DNA of 64,000 bases, taken from positions 1,550,001 through 1,614,000 of the forward strand of contig NZ_CP170339.1 in NCBI RefSeq assembly GCF_042445055.1, in the 5' to 3' direction. The stretch is from Falsihalocynthiibacter sp042445055. Its GTDB lineage: Bacteria; Pseudomonadota; Alphaproteobacteria; Rhodobacterales; Rhodobacteraceae. Position numbers and translations under genes: made by a program. A model generated the notes under the pieces. The model was not told where the DNA came from and ran no database searches. It saw only the letters and a program-made list of their open reading frames with translations. Shown piece after piece: positions 44,407 through 52,831 of the stretch (within the stretch, counting starts at the first letter, position 1; each line of letters starts with the position of its first letter).

Positions 44407-45041
44407 ACCTTCTCAAGCGCGGTTTCCAGATCACCGTATCCAGTAAAACGACGTTCAAACGCAAGGCCTAGTCGCTCGGCGCATTCTTGCGCCTTGAGGG
44501 TAAGGGCGGGGTCGTCCGTTTGGGCCTGATAGACAAGTTTGGTGTAGTTCCCAAAGTACATATCACGCAACTGTGGGTGCCGATCTAGGCCCATCGGTTT
44601 GATAACAAACGCATCGAACTGCCGTACCAAGAAGTCTGTGAGGTAGAAGGCCGTAATTTCGTCGGGATGCTCGGCAAAGGCGTCAACACCTTCGAAAAAC
44701 GCATAGCAATGCGGGCCAGAGATCATTTCGACGCCGAGTTCATCGCACTCTTTCTTGAGTAACCCACCCGTTCCGCAATCAGCGTAAACAACGAAAATAT
44801 CATCATAATTCTCGCGCTCTTCGCGCACGGTCTCGGCAACTCTTGCGGGGATATCTTGCGGGGTAAGGTGGAGTTTGGCGGGGAGGCAACGCAGCGCAAG
44901 GTGCTCCCAGTTGTTGATTTTCTTGAGGGCCAGAATTTCATGCGCCAATGCTCCGCATGCGATAAGAAGCACGCGCCCTGGCGCAAGCGTCAGTTCGTCT
45001 TCTCTTAGGCGCGCGTTGCTTATGTCTGGCGCAATGGTCAT
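44403..45041 (-). CDS. DUF1638 domain protein, likely partner of the corrinoid methyltransferase cluster
   Basis: A 212-residue cytoplasmic protein of the DUF1638 family: RVLLIACGALAHEILAL near the start, LRCLPAKLHLTPQDIP, YADCGTGGLL and a C-terminal VYQAQTDDPAL segment. Conserved Cys residues (ACGA, RCLP, DCGTG, GPHCY) could bind a metal or a cofactor. DUF1638 genes are often found beside corrinoid-dependent methyltransferase genes, as here. Its function is unknown; a role in corrinoid or methyl-acceptor chemistry is inference. Its start overlaps the YbjQ stop. Confidence 0.85.
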   Translation of the reverse strand: MTIAPDISNARLREDELTLAPGRVLLIACGALAHEILALKKINNWEHLALRCLPAKLHLTPQDIPARVAETVREERENYDDIFVVYADCGTGGLLKKECDELGVEMISGPHCYAFFEGVDAFAEHPDEITAFYLTDFLVRQFDAFVIKPMGLDRHPQLRDMYFGNYTKLVYQAQTDDPALTLKAQECAERLGLAFERRFTGYGDLETALEKV

Positions 45042-45376
45042 GCCGAGAGTTTGACCGCCGTGCCATAGAACACAACTTCGGATGCGCCATTCTGGATTGC
45101 GGATGTTTGCATACGGACGCCGACAATGGCATCTGCGCCGAGGGTTCGGGCGTCTTCAATCATTCGGTCCATGGCTTGTTCGCGTGCTCCGGCGAGGAGT
45201 TGTGCATACTCGCGGACTTCGCCGCCGACCAAATTGCGCAGGGACGCGGCAATATCGGCGCCCACGTGTTTTGCGCGGACTGTCGATCCTTTGACGATCC
45301 CCAAAACTTCGGTGATATCGCGGCCCGGTACGGTCTCGATGGTCAGCGCGAGGAGGCTATTTCTCGATGTTGTCAT
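45038..45376 (-). CDS. YbjQ/DUF74 family protein
   Basis: A 112-residue protein of the YbjQ (DUF74) family, which forms a pentameric fold related to heavy-metal-binding domains. Typical are TIETVPGRDITEVLGIVKGS and ARTLGADAIVGVRMQTS. No biochemical role is established. It overlaps the upstream small membrane protein by 20 bases and the downstream DUF1638 gene by four, so all three are probably translated together. Confidence 0.92.
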   Translation of the reverse strand: MTTSRNSLLALTIETVPGRDITEVLGIVKGSTVRAKHVGADIAASLRNLVGGEVREYAQLLAGAREQAMDRMIEDARTLGADAIVGVRMQTSAIQNGASEVVFYGTAVKLSA

Positions 45377-45572
45377 AGTGATCGTCCTCTTTGTTGGTCA
45401 CACGCTCTCTGATGACGCGCACCACGATATATGCGATCAGCGCTGTCGGGATCAGGAGGAGGAAGCCGCCTGGAATTTCCAAGCTGACCGCGAAAATACT
45501 TGCAAGATATAACGTCGCCGCCGCAGCAGCGATGACAATCACAAGGATAAGGAACAGTTTATCTAAGGGCAT
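45357..45572 (-). CDS. Small two-helix membrane protein
   Basis: A 71-residue protein with two predicted membrane helices (about 4-28, Ala/Val/Ile-rich, and 34-53) and a charged cytoplasmic tail (RVIRERVTNKEDDHYDN). Not a family I recognise. The Met at 45572 is preferred over one four codons upstream. It overlaps the following ybjQ-like gene, and membrane-protein/YbjQ pairing suggests a shared function. Confidence 0.7.
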   Translation of the reverse strand: MPLDKLFLILVIVIAAAAATLYLASIFAVSLEIPGGFLLLIPTALIAYIVVRVIRERVTNKEDDHYDNIEK

Positions 45573-45655
45573 AACAATCTCCAATCACTTAAAATATGGG
45601 AACGGAGGTGATGAATGTTAAGCTCCGCGATCAGCAATCGCGCGGGGCGCGGGGA

Positions 45656-46360
45656 TTAACCCGCTGCCGCCGCTTGGTTGTGTTTGCGTGCGATGAAATC
45701 CTTTGCCGTTTCCACAGCAACCGCCGCATCACGGCAATAGGCATCTGCGCCAATGGCCTTGCCGAATTCCTCGTTTAGCGGCGCGCCGCCGACAAGAACG
45801 ATGTAATCCTCGCGGATTCCCTGTTCGATCATCGTGTCGATCACGACTTTCATATAGGGCATCGTTGTTGTCAGAAGGGCGGACATGCCCAGAATATCGG
45901 CATCTTCGCGCTTGAGCGCTTCTAGGTAATCCTCAACAGGGTTGTTAATGCCAAGGTCGATGATCTCAAAACCAGCGCCTTCCATCATCATGCCGACGAG
46001 GTTCTTGCCGATGTCGTGAATGTCGCCCTTTACGGTTCCAATCACCATCTTGCCCATGCGTGGCGCACCGGTTTCAACGAGCAGTGGCTTGAGGATTGCC
46101 ATGCCGCCCTTCATCGCGCCCGCGGCCAGAAGAACCTCTGGCACAAACAGAATACCGTCGCGGAAATCGTTGCCCACAATTGTCATGCCCGACACAAGCG
46201 CTTTGGTCAGGATGTCGTAAGGCTGCCAGCCGCGCTCGAGAAGAATATCAACCGCTTCTTCGATTTCCTCTTTCATGCCGTCATACAGGTCGTCCTGCAT
46301 TTGCAGCACGAGTTCGTCGTCAGAAAGTTCGCTTAGGATGATGTCGTCTTCGTCAGCCAT
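45656..46360 (-). CDS. Corrinoid-binding methyl carrier protein (MetH B12-domain type)
   Basis: A 234-residue two-domain protein: a four-helix cap (about 1-95, DGMKEEIEEAVDILLERGW, LFVPEVLLAAGAMKGGM) and a Rossmann-like cobalamin domain with GTVKGDIHDIGKNLVG, whose His is the lower cobalt ligand, plus MSALLTTTMPYM and VLVGGAPL. It carries the methyl group as methyl-cobalamin between a donor methyltransferase and an acceptor. It lies downstream of a homocysteine methyltransferase gene, so it could serve as the B12 module of a split methionine synthase. Confidence 0.93.
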   Translation of the reverse strand: MADEDDIILSELSDDELVLQMQDDLYDGMKEEIEEAVDILLERGWQPYDILTKALVSGMTIVGNDFRDGILFVPEVLLAAGAMKGGMAILKPLLVETGAPRMGKMVIGTVKGDIHDIGKNLVGMMMEGAGFEIIDLGINNPVEDYLEALKREDADILGMSALLTTTMPYMKVVIDTMIEQGIREDYIVLVGGAPLNEEFGKAIGADAYCRDAAVAVETAKDFIARKHNQAAAAG

Positions 46361-46489
46361 ATTGTAACCCTATGATAGGGCGCGAGATCGCGCGGTGTTT
46401 ACCCATATTTGGGCCGTGTTTGAGCGCGGAACTAGGCATTTTGCGACATGCTTGGCCTTGGTTCCGACGCCTTGGGGCAGTTTGAGGGC

Positions 46490-47503
46490 TTATCCTCTCC
46501 GGCGGCGGCGAGGGCGCTCTGGTTTGTTAGCGTCGTCGCCGGTTCCGTCACCTGCGGAAGAAAAGCCGCCTAGGCGCTCAGTGATGGTCTCAAGCGAGGG
46601 GCGGGGGCCCGCTTCGCGTGTTTCCAATGCTTCGCGCATGGCGCGCAGGTGTTCAGGTGTTGTGCCACAGCAACCGCCAATGATTGTTGCACCGGAATCA
46701 CGCGCGAGGCAGGCATAATCTGCCATCAATTCAGGCGTGCCGTCATAGTGGATGTGCCCCTCGTGGAACTTTGGAATTCCTGCGTTCCCTTTGGAGATAA
46801 GCGGTGTTTCTGTACCACGCGCCGAGAAACCCTGAACCGTGCGCAGCAGATCAGAAGCCCCAACGCCACAGTTCGCACCAAAGGCGAGCGGCTGGTTTTC
46901 GATCTTGGCAACAAGGTCAACCATATCCGAGGACGTAACGCCCATCATCGTACGGCCGGCGGTGTCAAAGCTCATCGTGCCACACCACGGCATATCGGCG
47001 AGTTTGAATGCTTCTGCGGCGGCGCGGTATTCCTCGGGTGCCGAGATTGTCTCAAGCCAGAGCACATCTGCGCCACCTTCTTTGAGGGCGACGGCTTGCT
47101 CGTGGAACATCTCAACCGCGATCTCGTGAGTTAGGCTGCCCATCGGCACCATGATCTCACCAGTCGGGCCAACAGAACCCGCAACCACAACAGGGCGGCC
47201 CGCAGCATCGGCAACTTCGCGTGCAAGGTTCGCCGCAGCGATGTTTAGCTCGCCCACGCGGTTTTGCGCATCGTGAAGTTTAAGACGGCTGGCGTTGCCG
47301 CCGAACGTATTGGTCAGGAACAGATCGGATCCCGCATCAACCGCACCGCGATAGAGTGCCTTGATTTTCTCGGGTTCTTCGACGTTCCACATTTCGGGGG
47401 CATCGCCAGAAGAGAGGCCCATGTTGAACAGATTGGTACCCGTAGCGCCATCCGCCAGAATCCAGTCGCGCTCTGAGAGCATACGTTGCAAAGCGTTGGT
47501 CAT
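46490..47503 (-). CDS. Homocysteine S-methyltransferase domain protein (BHMT/MetH N-module type)
   Basis: A 337-residue TIM-barrel methyltransferase. The zinc-binding Cys residues are in GANCGVGASDLL and GGCCGTTPEHL; the N-terminus DGATGTNLFNMGL and FLTNTFGGNASRL are typical of the homocysteine-binding module. The C-terminal 30 residues are a basic, probably disordered tail (KPERPRRRRRG). Often annotated as betaine-homocysteine methyltransferase. With the corrinoid protein gene next to it, it more likely accepts methyl from cobalamin. Reports on Phaeobacter describe a methionine synthase split across separate proteins. Confidence 0.9.
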   Translation of the reverse strand: MTNALQRMLSERDWILADGATGTNLFNMGLSSGDAPEMWNVEEPEKIKALYRGAVDAGSDLFLTNTFGGNASRLKLHDAQNRVGELNIAAANLAREVADAAGRPVVVAGSVGPTGEIMVPMGSLTHEIAVEMFHEQAVALKEGGADVLWLETISAPEEYRAAAEAFKLADMPWCGTMSFDTAGRTMMGVTSSDMVDLVAKIENQPLAFGANCGVGASDLLRTVQGFSARGTETPLISKGNAGIPKFHEGHIHYDGTPELMADYACLARDSGATIIGGCCGTTPEHLRAMREALETREAGPRPSLETITERLGGFSSAGDGTGDDANKPERPRRRRRG

Positions 47504-47528
47504 CGGGTTGCCTTTCTAAAACACATAA

Positions 47529-47550
47529 AGCCCCGCAATTTTTGGGGGCT
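47529..47550. repeat. Hairpin in the leader of the homocysteine methyltransferase gene
   Basis: AGCCCC (47529-47534) and GGGGCT (47545-47550) form a 6-bp stem with a 10-base loop, on the minus strand followed by TTTAT, 26 bases before the methyltransferase start. It could be an attenuator or the terminator of the DUF1476 gene upstream. I tested it by eye against SAM and cobalamin riboswitch patterns and saw no match. Confidence 0.4.
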
Positions 47551-47682
47551 GGGGGTCAAATGCCAGTTTTTGCAACAAGGTGCAAATTCATATTGATCAT
47601 AATGATAGTGAGCGGCGCTCATATGCCGCCCGCTATCGGGTATGCGCGCCCGTTCGTGTAGAGGGGCACGCAAACACTTAGA

Positions 47683-47997
47683 TTAGTGCTCTTCGAGCAA
47701 TTGCCCTTTAGCAACCAGAAGAAGCTCATCCATTTTTGCGCGCACCGTGGCTTCGTCCGCGAGACCATCAAGATCGCCGGTGACTTTGCGCACGACATCG
47801 TCATGGCCTGCTTCTTCGAAATCGGATTTAACTACTTCGAGGGCATAAGCGTTCGCGTCGTCGCCTGATTTTCCCAGCAGTTCCGCCGCCCAGAGTCCAA
47901 CCAATTTGTTACGACGGGCGTCCGCTTTGAATTGCATTTCTGCGTCATGGGCGAATTTCGCTTCATAGGCGTGCTCGCGTTCGTCGAATGTCGTCAT
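47683..47997 (-). CDS. F1-ATPase zeta subunit (DUF1476), ATP hydrolysis inhibitor
   Basis: A 104-residue protein of the DUF1476 family, which in Paracoccus denitrificans is the zeta subunit that blocks reverse ATP hydrolysis by F1Fo ATPase. Recognised by MTTFDEREHAYEAKFAHDAEMQFKADARRNKLVGLWAAELLG, quoted here only in its outline: an N-terminal inhibitory helix followed by a four-helix bundle. Restricted mostly to alphaproteobacteria. It is divergent from purC across 182 bases. Confidence 0.93.
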   Translation of the reverse strand: MTTFDEREHAYEAKFAHDAEMQFKADARRNKLVGLWAAELLGKSGDDANAYALEVVKSDFEEAGHDDVVRKVTGDLDGLADEATVRAKMDELLLVAKGQLLEEH

Positions 47998-48179
47998 GTT
48001 TTGTCCTCGGGATTATGTTCAAGGTGAAAAAGTCTATACTTTATTATATGGCAACTCGTACGCGCGCCTGCAAGAGTGATGGTGATCCTTGCGGCAACGC
48101 GGCCCATAGCTTATAGGGCGCGCAGGGTAGTAATGTTCCTTTGGCTACCAAACCGCAGCATCCGAAGATCGGAATTGAT

Positions 48180-48944
48180 ATGGCACGTCGCACGAAGATT
48201 TATGAAGGCAAAGCAAAAACACTTTTTGAAGGGCCCGAACCTGACACATTAGTGCAGTATTTTAAGGACGATGCGACGGCATTCAACGCCGAGAAAAAGG
48301 GTGTGATTGACGGCAAGGGCGTTTTGAATAATCGCCTGAGCGAGTTTTTCATGAAGGGTCTGGAGCAGATCGGCGTTCCGACTCACTTTCTGAAACGTCT
48401 GAATATGCGCGAGCAACTCATCCGCAAGGTCGAGATTGTTCCCCTTGAGGTAATCGTGCGCAATTTCGCGGCAGGTTCGTTTAGCAAGCGTATGGGCGTC
48501 GAAGAGGGCACACCGATGCCGCGTCCGATTGTCGAGTTTTCCTATAAGGATGACGCGCTTGGCGATCCGCTGGTTCCAGAAGAATACATCATCGCATTCG
48601 GTTGGGCGACCCAGCAGGAATTGGACGATATCGTTGCAATGGCGCTTCGCGTGAACGACTATCTCTCTGGCGTTATGTACGGCGTCGGCATCACGCTGAT
48701 CGATTTCAAGATCGAGATGGGCCGCGTATATGACGGTGATTTCCAGCGCTTGGTCGTTGCCGATGAAATTAGCCCTGATAGCTGTCGTTTGTGGGATATC
48801 GAAACTGGCCGCAAGCTCGACAAAGACGTATTCCGTCAGGATCTCGGCGATTTGGCCGATGCTTATACCGAGGTTGCCAAGCGTTTGGGCGTTATGCCGT
48901 CGAACGTGACGCACCCCCCGAGTAAACCGACCCTCATCAACTAA
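48180..48944 (+). CDS. purC: Phosphoribosylaminoimidazole-succinocarboxamide synthase
   Basis: A 254-residue SAICAR synthetase: ligates CAIR and aspartate with ATP. It shows KIYEGKAKTLFEG, FMKGLEQIGVPTHFL, VIVRNFAAGS and LIDFKIEMG. The ATG at 48180 is preferred over a TTG 13 codons upstream because the family begins ARRTKIYEGK. It opens the rightward purC-purS-adh-purQ run. Confidence 0.96.
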   Translation: MARRTKIYEGKAKTLFEGPEPDTLVQYFKDDATAFNAEKKGVIDGKGVLNNRLSEFFMKGLEQIGVPTHFLKRLNMREQLIRKVEIVPLEVIVRNFAAGSFSKRMGVEEGTPMPRPIVEFSYKDDALGDPLVPEEYIIAFGWATQQELDDIVAMALRVNDYLSGVMYGVGITLIDFKIEMGRVYDGDFQRLVVADEISPDSCRLWDIETGRKLDKDVFRQDLGDLADAYTEVAKRLGVMPSNVTHPPSKPTLIN

Positions 48945-48970
48945 ATTCCTCTCTAAAAGAAAGTGCTGCC

Positions 48971-49201
48971 ATGAAAGCCCGTGTACATGTGATGCTAAAA
49001 AACGGTGTTCTCGACCCTCAGGGGGCCGCAGTGCGTCATGCGCTGGGTACGCTTGGATTTGACGGTGTGAATGATGTACGCCAAGGCAAGGTTATCGAGC
49101 TTGACCTTGCCGATGGCACATCCGAAGCGACCGTTGCCGAGATGTGCGAAAAGCTGCTCGCGAATACCGTTATCGAAAGCTACACAATCGAGATCGCGTA
49201 A
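48971..49201 (+). CDS. purS: Phosphoribosylformylglycinamidine synthase subunit PurS
   Basis: A 76-residue PurS, the small bridging subunit of the three-part FGAM synthetase (PurL-PurQ-PurS). Pattern: KARVHVMLKNGVLDPQG, VRHALGTLGFDGV, and MCEKLLANTVIESY. Its stop overlaps the start of an alcohol dehydrogenase gene (TAATG), which separates it from purQ. Confidence 0.95.
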   Translation: MKARVHVMLKNGVLDPQGAAVRHALGTLGFDGVNDVRQGKVIELDLADGTSEATVAEMCEKLLANTVIESYTIEIA

Positions 49202-50238
49202 TGCGCGCCGCCGTCCTTCGGGAATATAACGCTGACCTCTCGCTTGAGACGGTCGCTGATCCGGTGTGTCCGGAAGATGGCGTTGTTCTTGAAGTGGCGG
49301 CCTGTGGTGTTTGCCGTTCGGATTGGCATGGTTGGGTTGGCGAGCATCCGCGCGTCAAGCCGGGCCAGATTCCGGGCCATGAATATTGCGGCACAGTCGT
49401 AGAGGCGGGGCCGCGCGCAAAATACGCGGTGGGCGACCGATTGGTTGCGCCGTTTATTCTAGCGTGCGGTTCCTGTCCGTCTTGTCAATCGGGGCATCAA
49501 AATACCTGCCCCGATCAGCGCTTGCCTGGATTTATCGAGCCGGGCGCTTTTGCTGAATATATCGCCGTGCCCTTCGATCATAACCTTGCGCGCCTTCCAG
49601 AAGGACTTTCGCCTACAATCGCGGCGGGGCTGGGTTGCCGCGTCACGACTGCTTGGCACGCTTTGACAGGGCGTGCAGCTGTTCAGGCGGGCGAGTGGGT
49701 TGCTGTCCACGGAACGGGCGGCGTCGGACTTTCCGCGCTCCTCTTGGCCAAGGCGCTCGGCGCGCGGGTCGTTGTGGTGGATATAGTTGAAGAGAAACTC
49801 ACCCATGCTTTGGGCCTCGGTGCCGATGCGGCGGTGAATGCGTTGAAAGGCGACCCCGCCAAAGCCATTCGCGAATTAGCCGGCGGTGGCGCTCACGTTA
49901 GCATCGAAGCGCTTGGCATTGAGGCAACAACAAACGCCTCAATCGAATGTTTGCGCCCACTTGGGCGGCACGTTCAGGTCGGAATGCCTGTTGGGCATAC
50001 GGCACACATGAATATCAATATGAGCGCTGTCTACTTGGGTAATCTCGCGTTGTATGGAACACGCGGCATGCCGTCGTGGCGATATCCGAGCCTGCTGTCG
50101 TTGATCGAGAGTGGGGCGGTGGATATGTCGCCGCTCATCGCTCGCGAAATCCCTCTCTCTGCTGCCAGTGACGAGTTGCGCGCCTTTAACGGGCCGACCG
50201 CACCGGGCGTTGCTGTTATCACTCAATTTACTGCCTAA
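49201..50238 (+). CDS. Zinc-dependent alcohol dehydrogenase family protein
   Basis: A 345-residue medium-chain dehydrogenase. Catalytic zinc residues: ACGVCRSDWHGW and PGHEYCG; structural zinc Cys cluster CGSCPSCQSGHQNTC; Rossmann motif HGTGGVGLSALLLA followed by VVVVD, where the Asp favours NAD over NADP. Its start overlaps purS by one base and it ends 13 bases before purQ, so it is almost certainly cotranscribed with purine genes, an odd position. The substrate cannot be read from the sequence. Confidence 0.93.
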   Translation: MRAAVLREYNADLSLETVADPVCPEDGVVLEVAACGVCRSDWHGWVGEHPRVKPGQIPGHEYCGTVVEAGPRAKYAVGDRLVAPFILACGSCPSCQSGHQNTCPDQRLPGFIEPGAFAEYIAVPFDHNLARLPEGLSPTIAAGLGCRVTTAWHALTGRAAVQAGEWVAVHGTGGVGLSALLLAKALGARVVVVDIVEEKLTHALGLGADAAVNALKGDPAKAIRELAGGGAHVSIEALGIEATTNASIECLRPLGRHVQVGMPVGHTAHMNINMSAVYLGNLALYGTRGMPSWRYPSLLSLIESGAVDMSPLIAREIPLSAASDELRAFNGPTAPGVAVITQFTA

Positions 50239-50251
50239 AAGGACCACGATC

Positions 50252-50920
50252 ATGAAAGCTGCTGTCATTGTATTCCCCGGTTCCAACTGTGATCGCGATC
50301 TTGCGGTGGCACTTCGCGAAAGCGGTGCTGATGTCGAAATGGTTTGGCACAAGGACACAAGCCTCCCGTCGGGCCTCGATTTTGTCGGTGTTCCAGGTGG
50401 CTTTAGTTTTGGCGATTATCTGCGTTGTGGTGCGATTGCTGCGCAGAGCCCGATTTGTCAGTCGGTTGTTGAATTCGCCAACAAGGGCGGACACGTATTC
50501 GGCGTTTGCAATGGCTTTCAGATTTTGACAGAAACGGGCCTTCTTCCGGGGGCGTTGCTTCGGAACGCAGGACTGAAGTACATCTGCAAGACAACGCCGC
50601 TTGTCGTTCAAAACGCAGAGAGCGCCTACACACAGGGTTACGAAGTGGGGCAGGTGATCGATATTCCGATTGCCCACCACGACGGAAACTACACAGCCGA
50701 CGCCGATACGGTTGCGCGCCTGAAGGATGAAGGCCGTGTTGCGTTCACATATCAGGATAATCCCAATGGTTCGACCGATGATATTGCGGGCGTGCTGAGC
50801 GCGAATAAACGTGTCCTTGGCATGATGCCGCACCCAGAACGCGCGTTTGACGATGTGCATGTAGGGACCGACGGACAGGCGTTTTTCCGCTCGCTTGTGG
50901 GCCAGATGATCAACGCATAG
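50252..50920 (+). CDS. purQ: Phosphoribosylformylglycinamidine synthase subunit PurQ
   Basis: A 222-residue class I glutamine amidotransferase that supplies ammonia to PurL. The nucleophile is in FGVCNGFQIL, and the His/Glu pair in MMPHPERAF completes the triad; VPGGFSFGDYLRCGA is also typical. The ATG at 50252 follows AAGGACC. purL is not in the window. Confidence 0.96.
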   Translation: MKAAVIVFPGSNCDRDLAVALRESGADVEMVWHKDTSLPSGLDFVGVPGGFSFGDYLRCGAIAAQSPICQSVVEFANKGGHVFGVCNGFQILTETGLLPGALLRNAGLKYICKTTPLVVQNAESAYTQGYEVGQVIDIPIAHHDGNYTADADTVARLKDEGRVAFTYQDNPNGSTDDIAGVLSANKRVLGMMPHPERAFDDVHVGTDGQAFFRSLVGQMINA

Positions 50921-50964
50921 GGACATTATCTTGAGCAGGCGCTTACATCGTCCTATTGTAGGGC

Positions 50965-52824
50965 ATGGCTGCTCAAGACCCTAGCTCCCCAGTCACTTCG
51001 AATGGGGACATGACGCAAGACAAGAATGAGACGCCCGAACGCGCCGATAAATCGCGCCGTTCAGGACGCGCAAGAGGTATACGCGTTGTGAAAACAGGCT
51101 GGTGGCTGCGGCTAATTCTGATCTTTGCGATTGTTGCAGGTGTGGCCGTTGTCTGGACAACGAACATGCTCCTGACGGAGCGGTACACCGAAACAACGCG
51201 AAGTCGCGCGCAGGTGCGATTGGCTCTATATTCTGGGAACATGATCGCCGAGCTGCGTCGAAGCGCTATCGTGCCGCAACTCCTTGGTCGTGACCCCGCT
51301 TTGACGAATGCGCTGAGTTCGGGTGACTATAGCAAATCGAGCCAGCACCTTATTACCTACGCCGAAGAAATCGGCATTTCGGGGCTTCAGTTGCTCGACG
51401 AGGGCGGGCGCGTCGTGGCGGCGACCGATCGTAATAAACTGGGCCTGAACGCGCGAAACTCGGCACCTTTTGTCGCCGCGTCGCGTGCAGAGGGAACCGT
51501 TTTTAGCATTGAGCAAACAGAATCGGGACCAGCCTCTTTTGCATATTCTCAAAAGCTTTCGGTCAATCAGAAGTTCGCTGGCGTTATCGTTGTCGATGTG
51601 AACCTTCGCCAGTTTGAAACTGGCTGGAAAGGGACCGCCGACGCGGTCATGGTTACGGATTCCGAGGGCCGGATTATCCTGTCAACGGAACCGCGGTGGC
51701 GCGGGCTGAACGAGACAAACGCCCTTGCTGCGCAAAGCCCGTCGACCGCGATTTTGCGGGCGATCAACGCGACTTCGGATTGGGCAGATAGCACATGGAT
51801 TGACCTGCCTGTCGAAGCCTATTTGCAGGGCGAGGCACTCATGCGCCAAGAGGTGCGAGTGCCCTTCCAAGGCTGGAAAATGACCAGCTTCACGAGTTTC
51901 GCCTCGGTGCGGGACAAGGTGAACGGCGTTCTGGCGCTCGAGATCATGGTGTTTGCGCTGCTTATCGCGCTCGGGTTTTATTTCACTTCCCGCCGTGCGC
52001 GGCTGTCATCAATGTTCTTTCAGAACGAGTCCGCGGAACTTCGCCAACTTAATCAAAGACTTCAGCGTGAAATTGCCGAGCGTGAAAAGGTCGAAAAACA
52101 CCTTGATATGGCTGAGCAGACCTTGGCCCAAAGCTCCAAGCTCGCCGCCCTCGGCGAGATGTCGGCGGCTGTGTCGCACGAACTCAACCAGCCCCTCGCG
52201 GCTATGAAAACGTACCTTGCGGGTGCCAAGCTCCTCCTACAGCGTAAACGTCCCGAAGAAGCGCAGGCGAGTTTCCAGCGCATTGACGACCTGATCGAGC
52301 GGATGGGCGCAATTACCAAGCAGCTTAAAAGCTATGCGCGCAAGGGTGGTGATACGTTCCGACCCTTTGATTTGCGACAGGCGCTATCTTCGGCACTCTC
52401 GATGATGGAGCCGCAACTCAAGCAGCGCCACGTTGAGGTGACGCGTACAATTCCTCGTGAGCCAGTCATGGTTCTGGCCGACCAGATGCGGTTGGAGCAG
52501 GTGATTATTAACCTGTTCCGCAACGCCCTCGACGCCACCAAAACGTCCCAGAACCCCAAAATTGAGGTGCTTCTGACCGCTGGGGAGAGCGCAGTTTTGG
52601 CTGTACGGGACAATGGCGAAGGTATCGAAGATTTGGACTCTTTGTTCGAACCGTTTTATACTACGAAAGCTCCCGGAGATGGTGTGGGCCTTGGGCTTGC
52701 CATTTCCAGCGGCATCGTTAACGATTTTGGTGGACGACTGACAGCGCGACATTCCGCCAAGGGGGGGGCTGTATTTGAAGTAACGCTCCCCATATTAAGT
52801 GAAGAATACGAAGCAGCCGAATGA
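50965..52824 (+). CDS. dctB: DctB-type C4-dicarboxylate sensor histidine kinase
   Basis: A 619-residue kinase: cytoplasmic basic N-terminus, first membrane helix at about 48-70, double-PDC/Cache periplasmic sensor (about 70-325), second helix about 328-345, a coiled coil (RQLNQRLQREIAEREKVEKHL), HisKA with MSAAVSHELNQPLAAMKTYL and HATPase with NLFRNALDAT, DNGEGI and GVGLGLAISSG. This is the DctB layout. A downstream Met at 51010 is an alternative start; neither has an ideal ribosome site. The response regulator follows immediately. No dctPQM or dctA transport genes lie in the window, so the ligand is presumed. Confidence 0.88.
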   Translation: MAAQDPSSPVTSNGDMTQDKNETPERADKSRRSGRARGIRVVKTGWWLRLILIFAIVAGVAVVWTTNMLLTERYTETTRSRAQVRLALYSGNMIAELRRSAIVPQLLGRDPALTNALSSGDYSKSSQHLITYAEEIGISGLQLLDEGGRVVAATDRNKLGLNARNSAPFVAASRAEGTVFSIEQTESGPASFAYSQKLSVNQKFAGVIVVDVNLRQFETGWKGTADAVMVTDSEGRIILSTEPRWRGLNETNALAAQSPSTAILRAINATSDWADSTWIDLPVEAYLQGEALMRQEVRVPFQGWKMTSFTSFASVRDKVNGVLALEIMVFALLIALGFYFTSRRARLSSMFFQNESAELRQLNQRLQREIAEREKVEKHLDMAEQTLAQSSKLAALGEMSAAVSHELNQPLAAMKTYLAGAKLLLQRKRPEEAQASFQRIDDLIERMGAITKQLKSYARKGGDTFRPFDLRQALSSALSMMEPQLKQRHVEVTRTIPREPVMVLADQMRLEQVIINLFRNALDATKTSQNPKIEVLLTAGESAVLAVRDNGEGIEDLDSLFEPFYTTKAPGDGVGLGLAISSGIVNDFGGRLTARHSAKGGAVFEVTLPILSEEYEAAE

Positions 52825-52831
52825 GGACAAA

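Noticed and set aside
47504..47682. SAM or cobalamin riboswitch before the homocysteine methyltransferase gene
   Set aside because: Only one simple hairpin is present; the conserved cores of those riboswitches are not visible.
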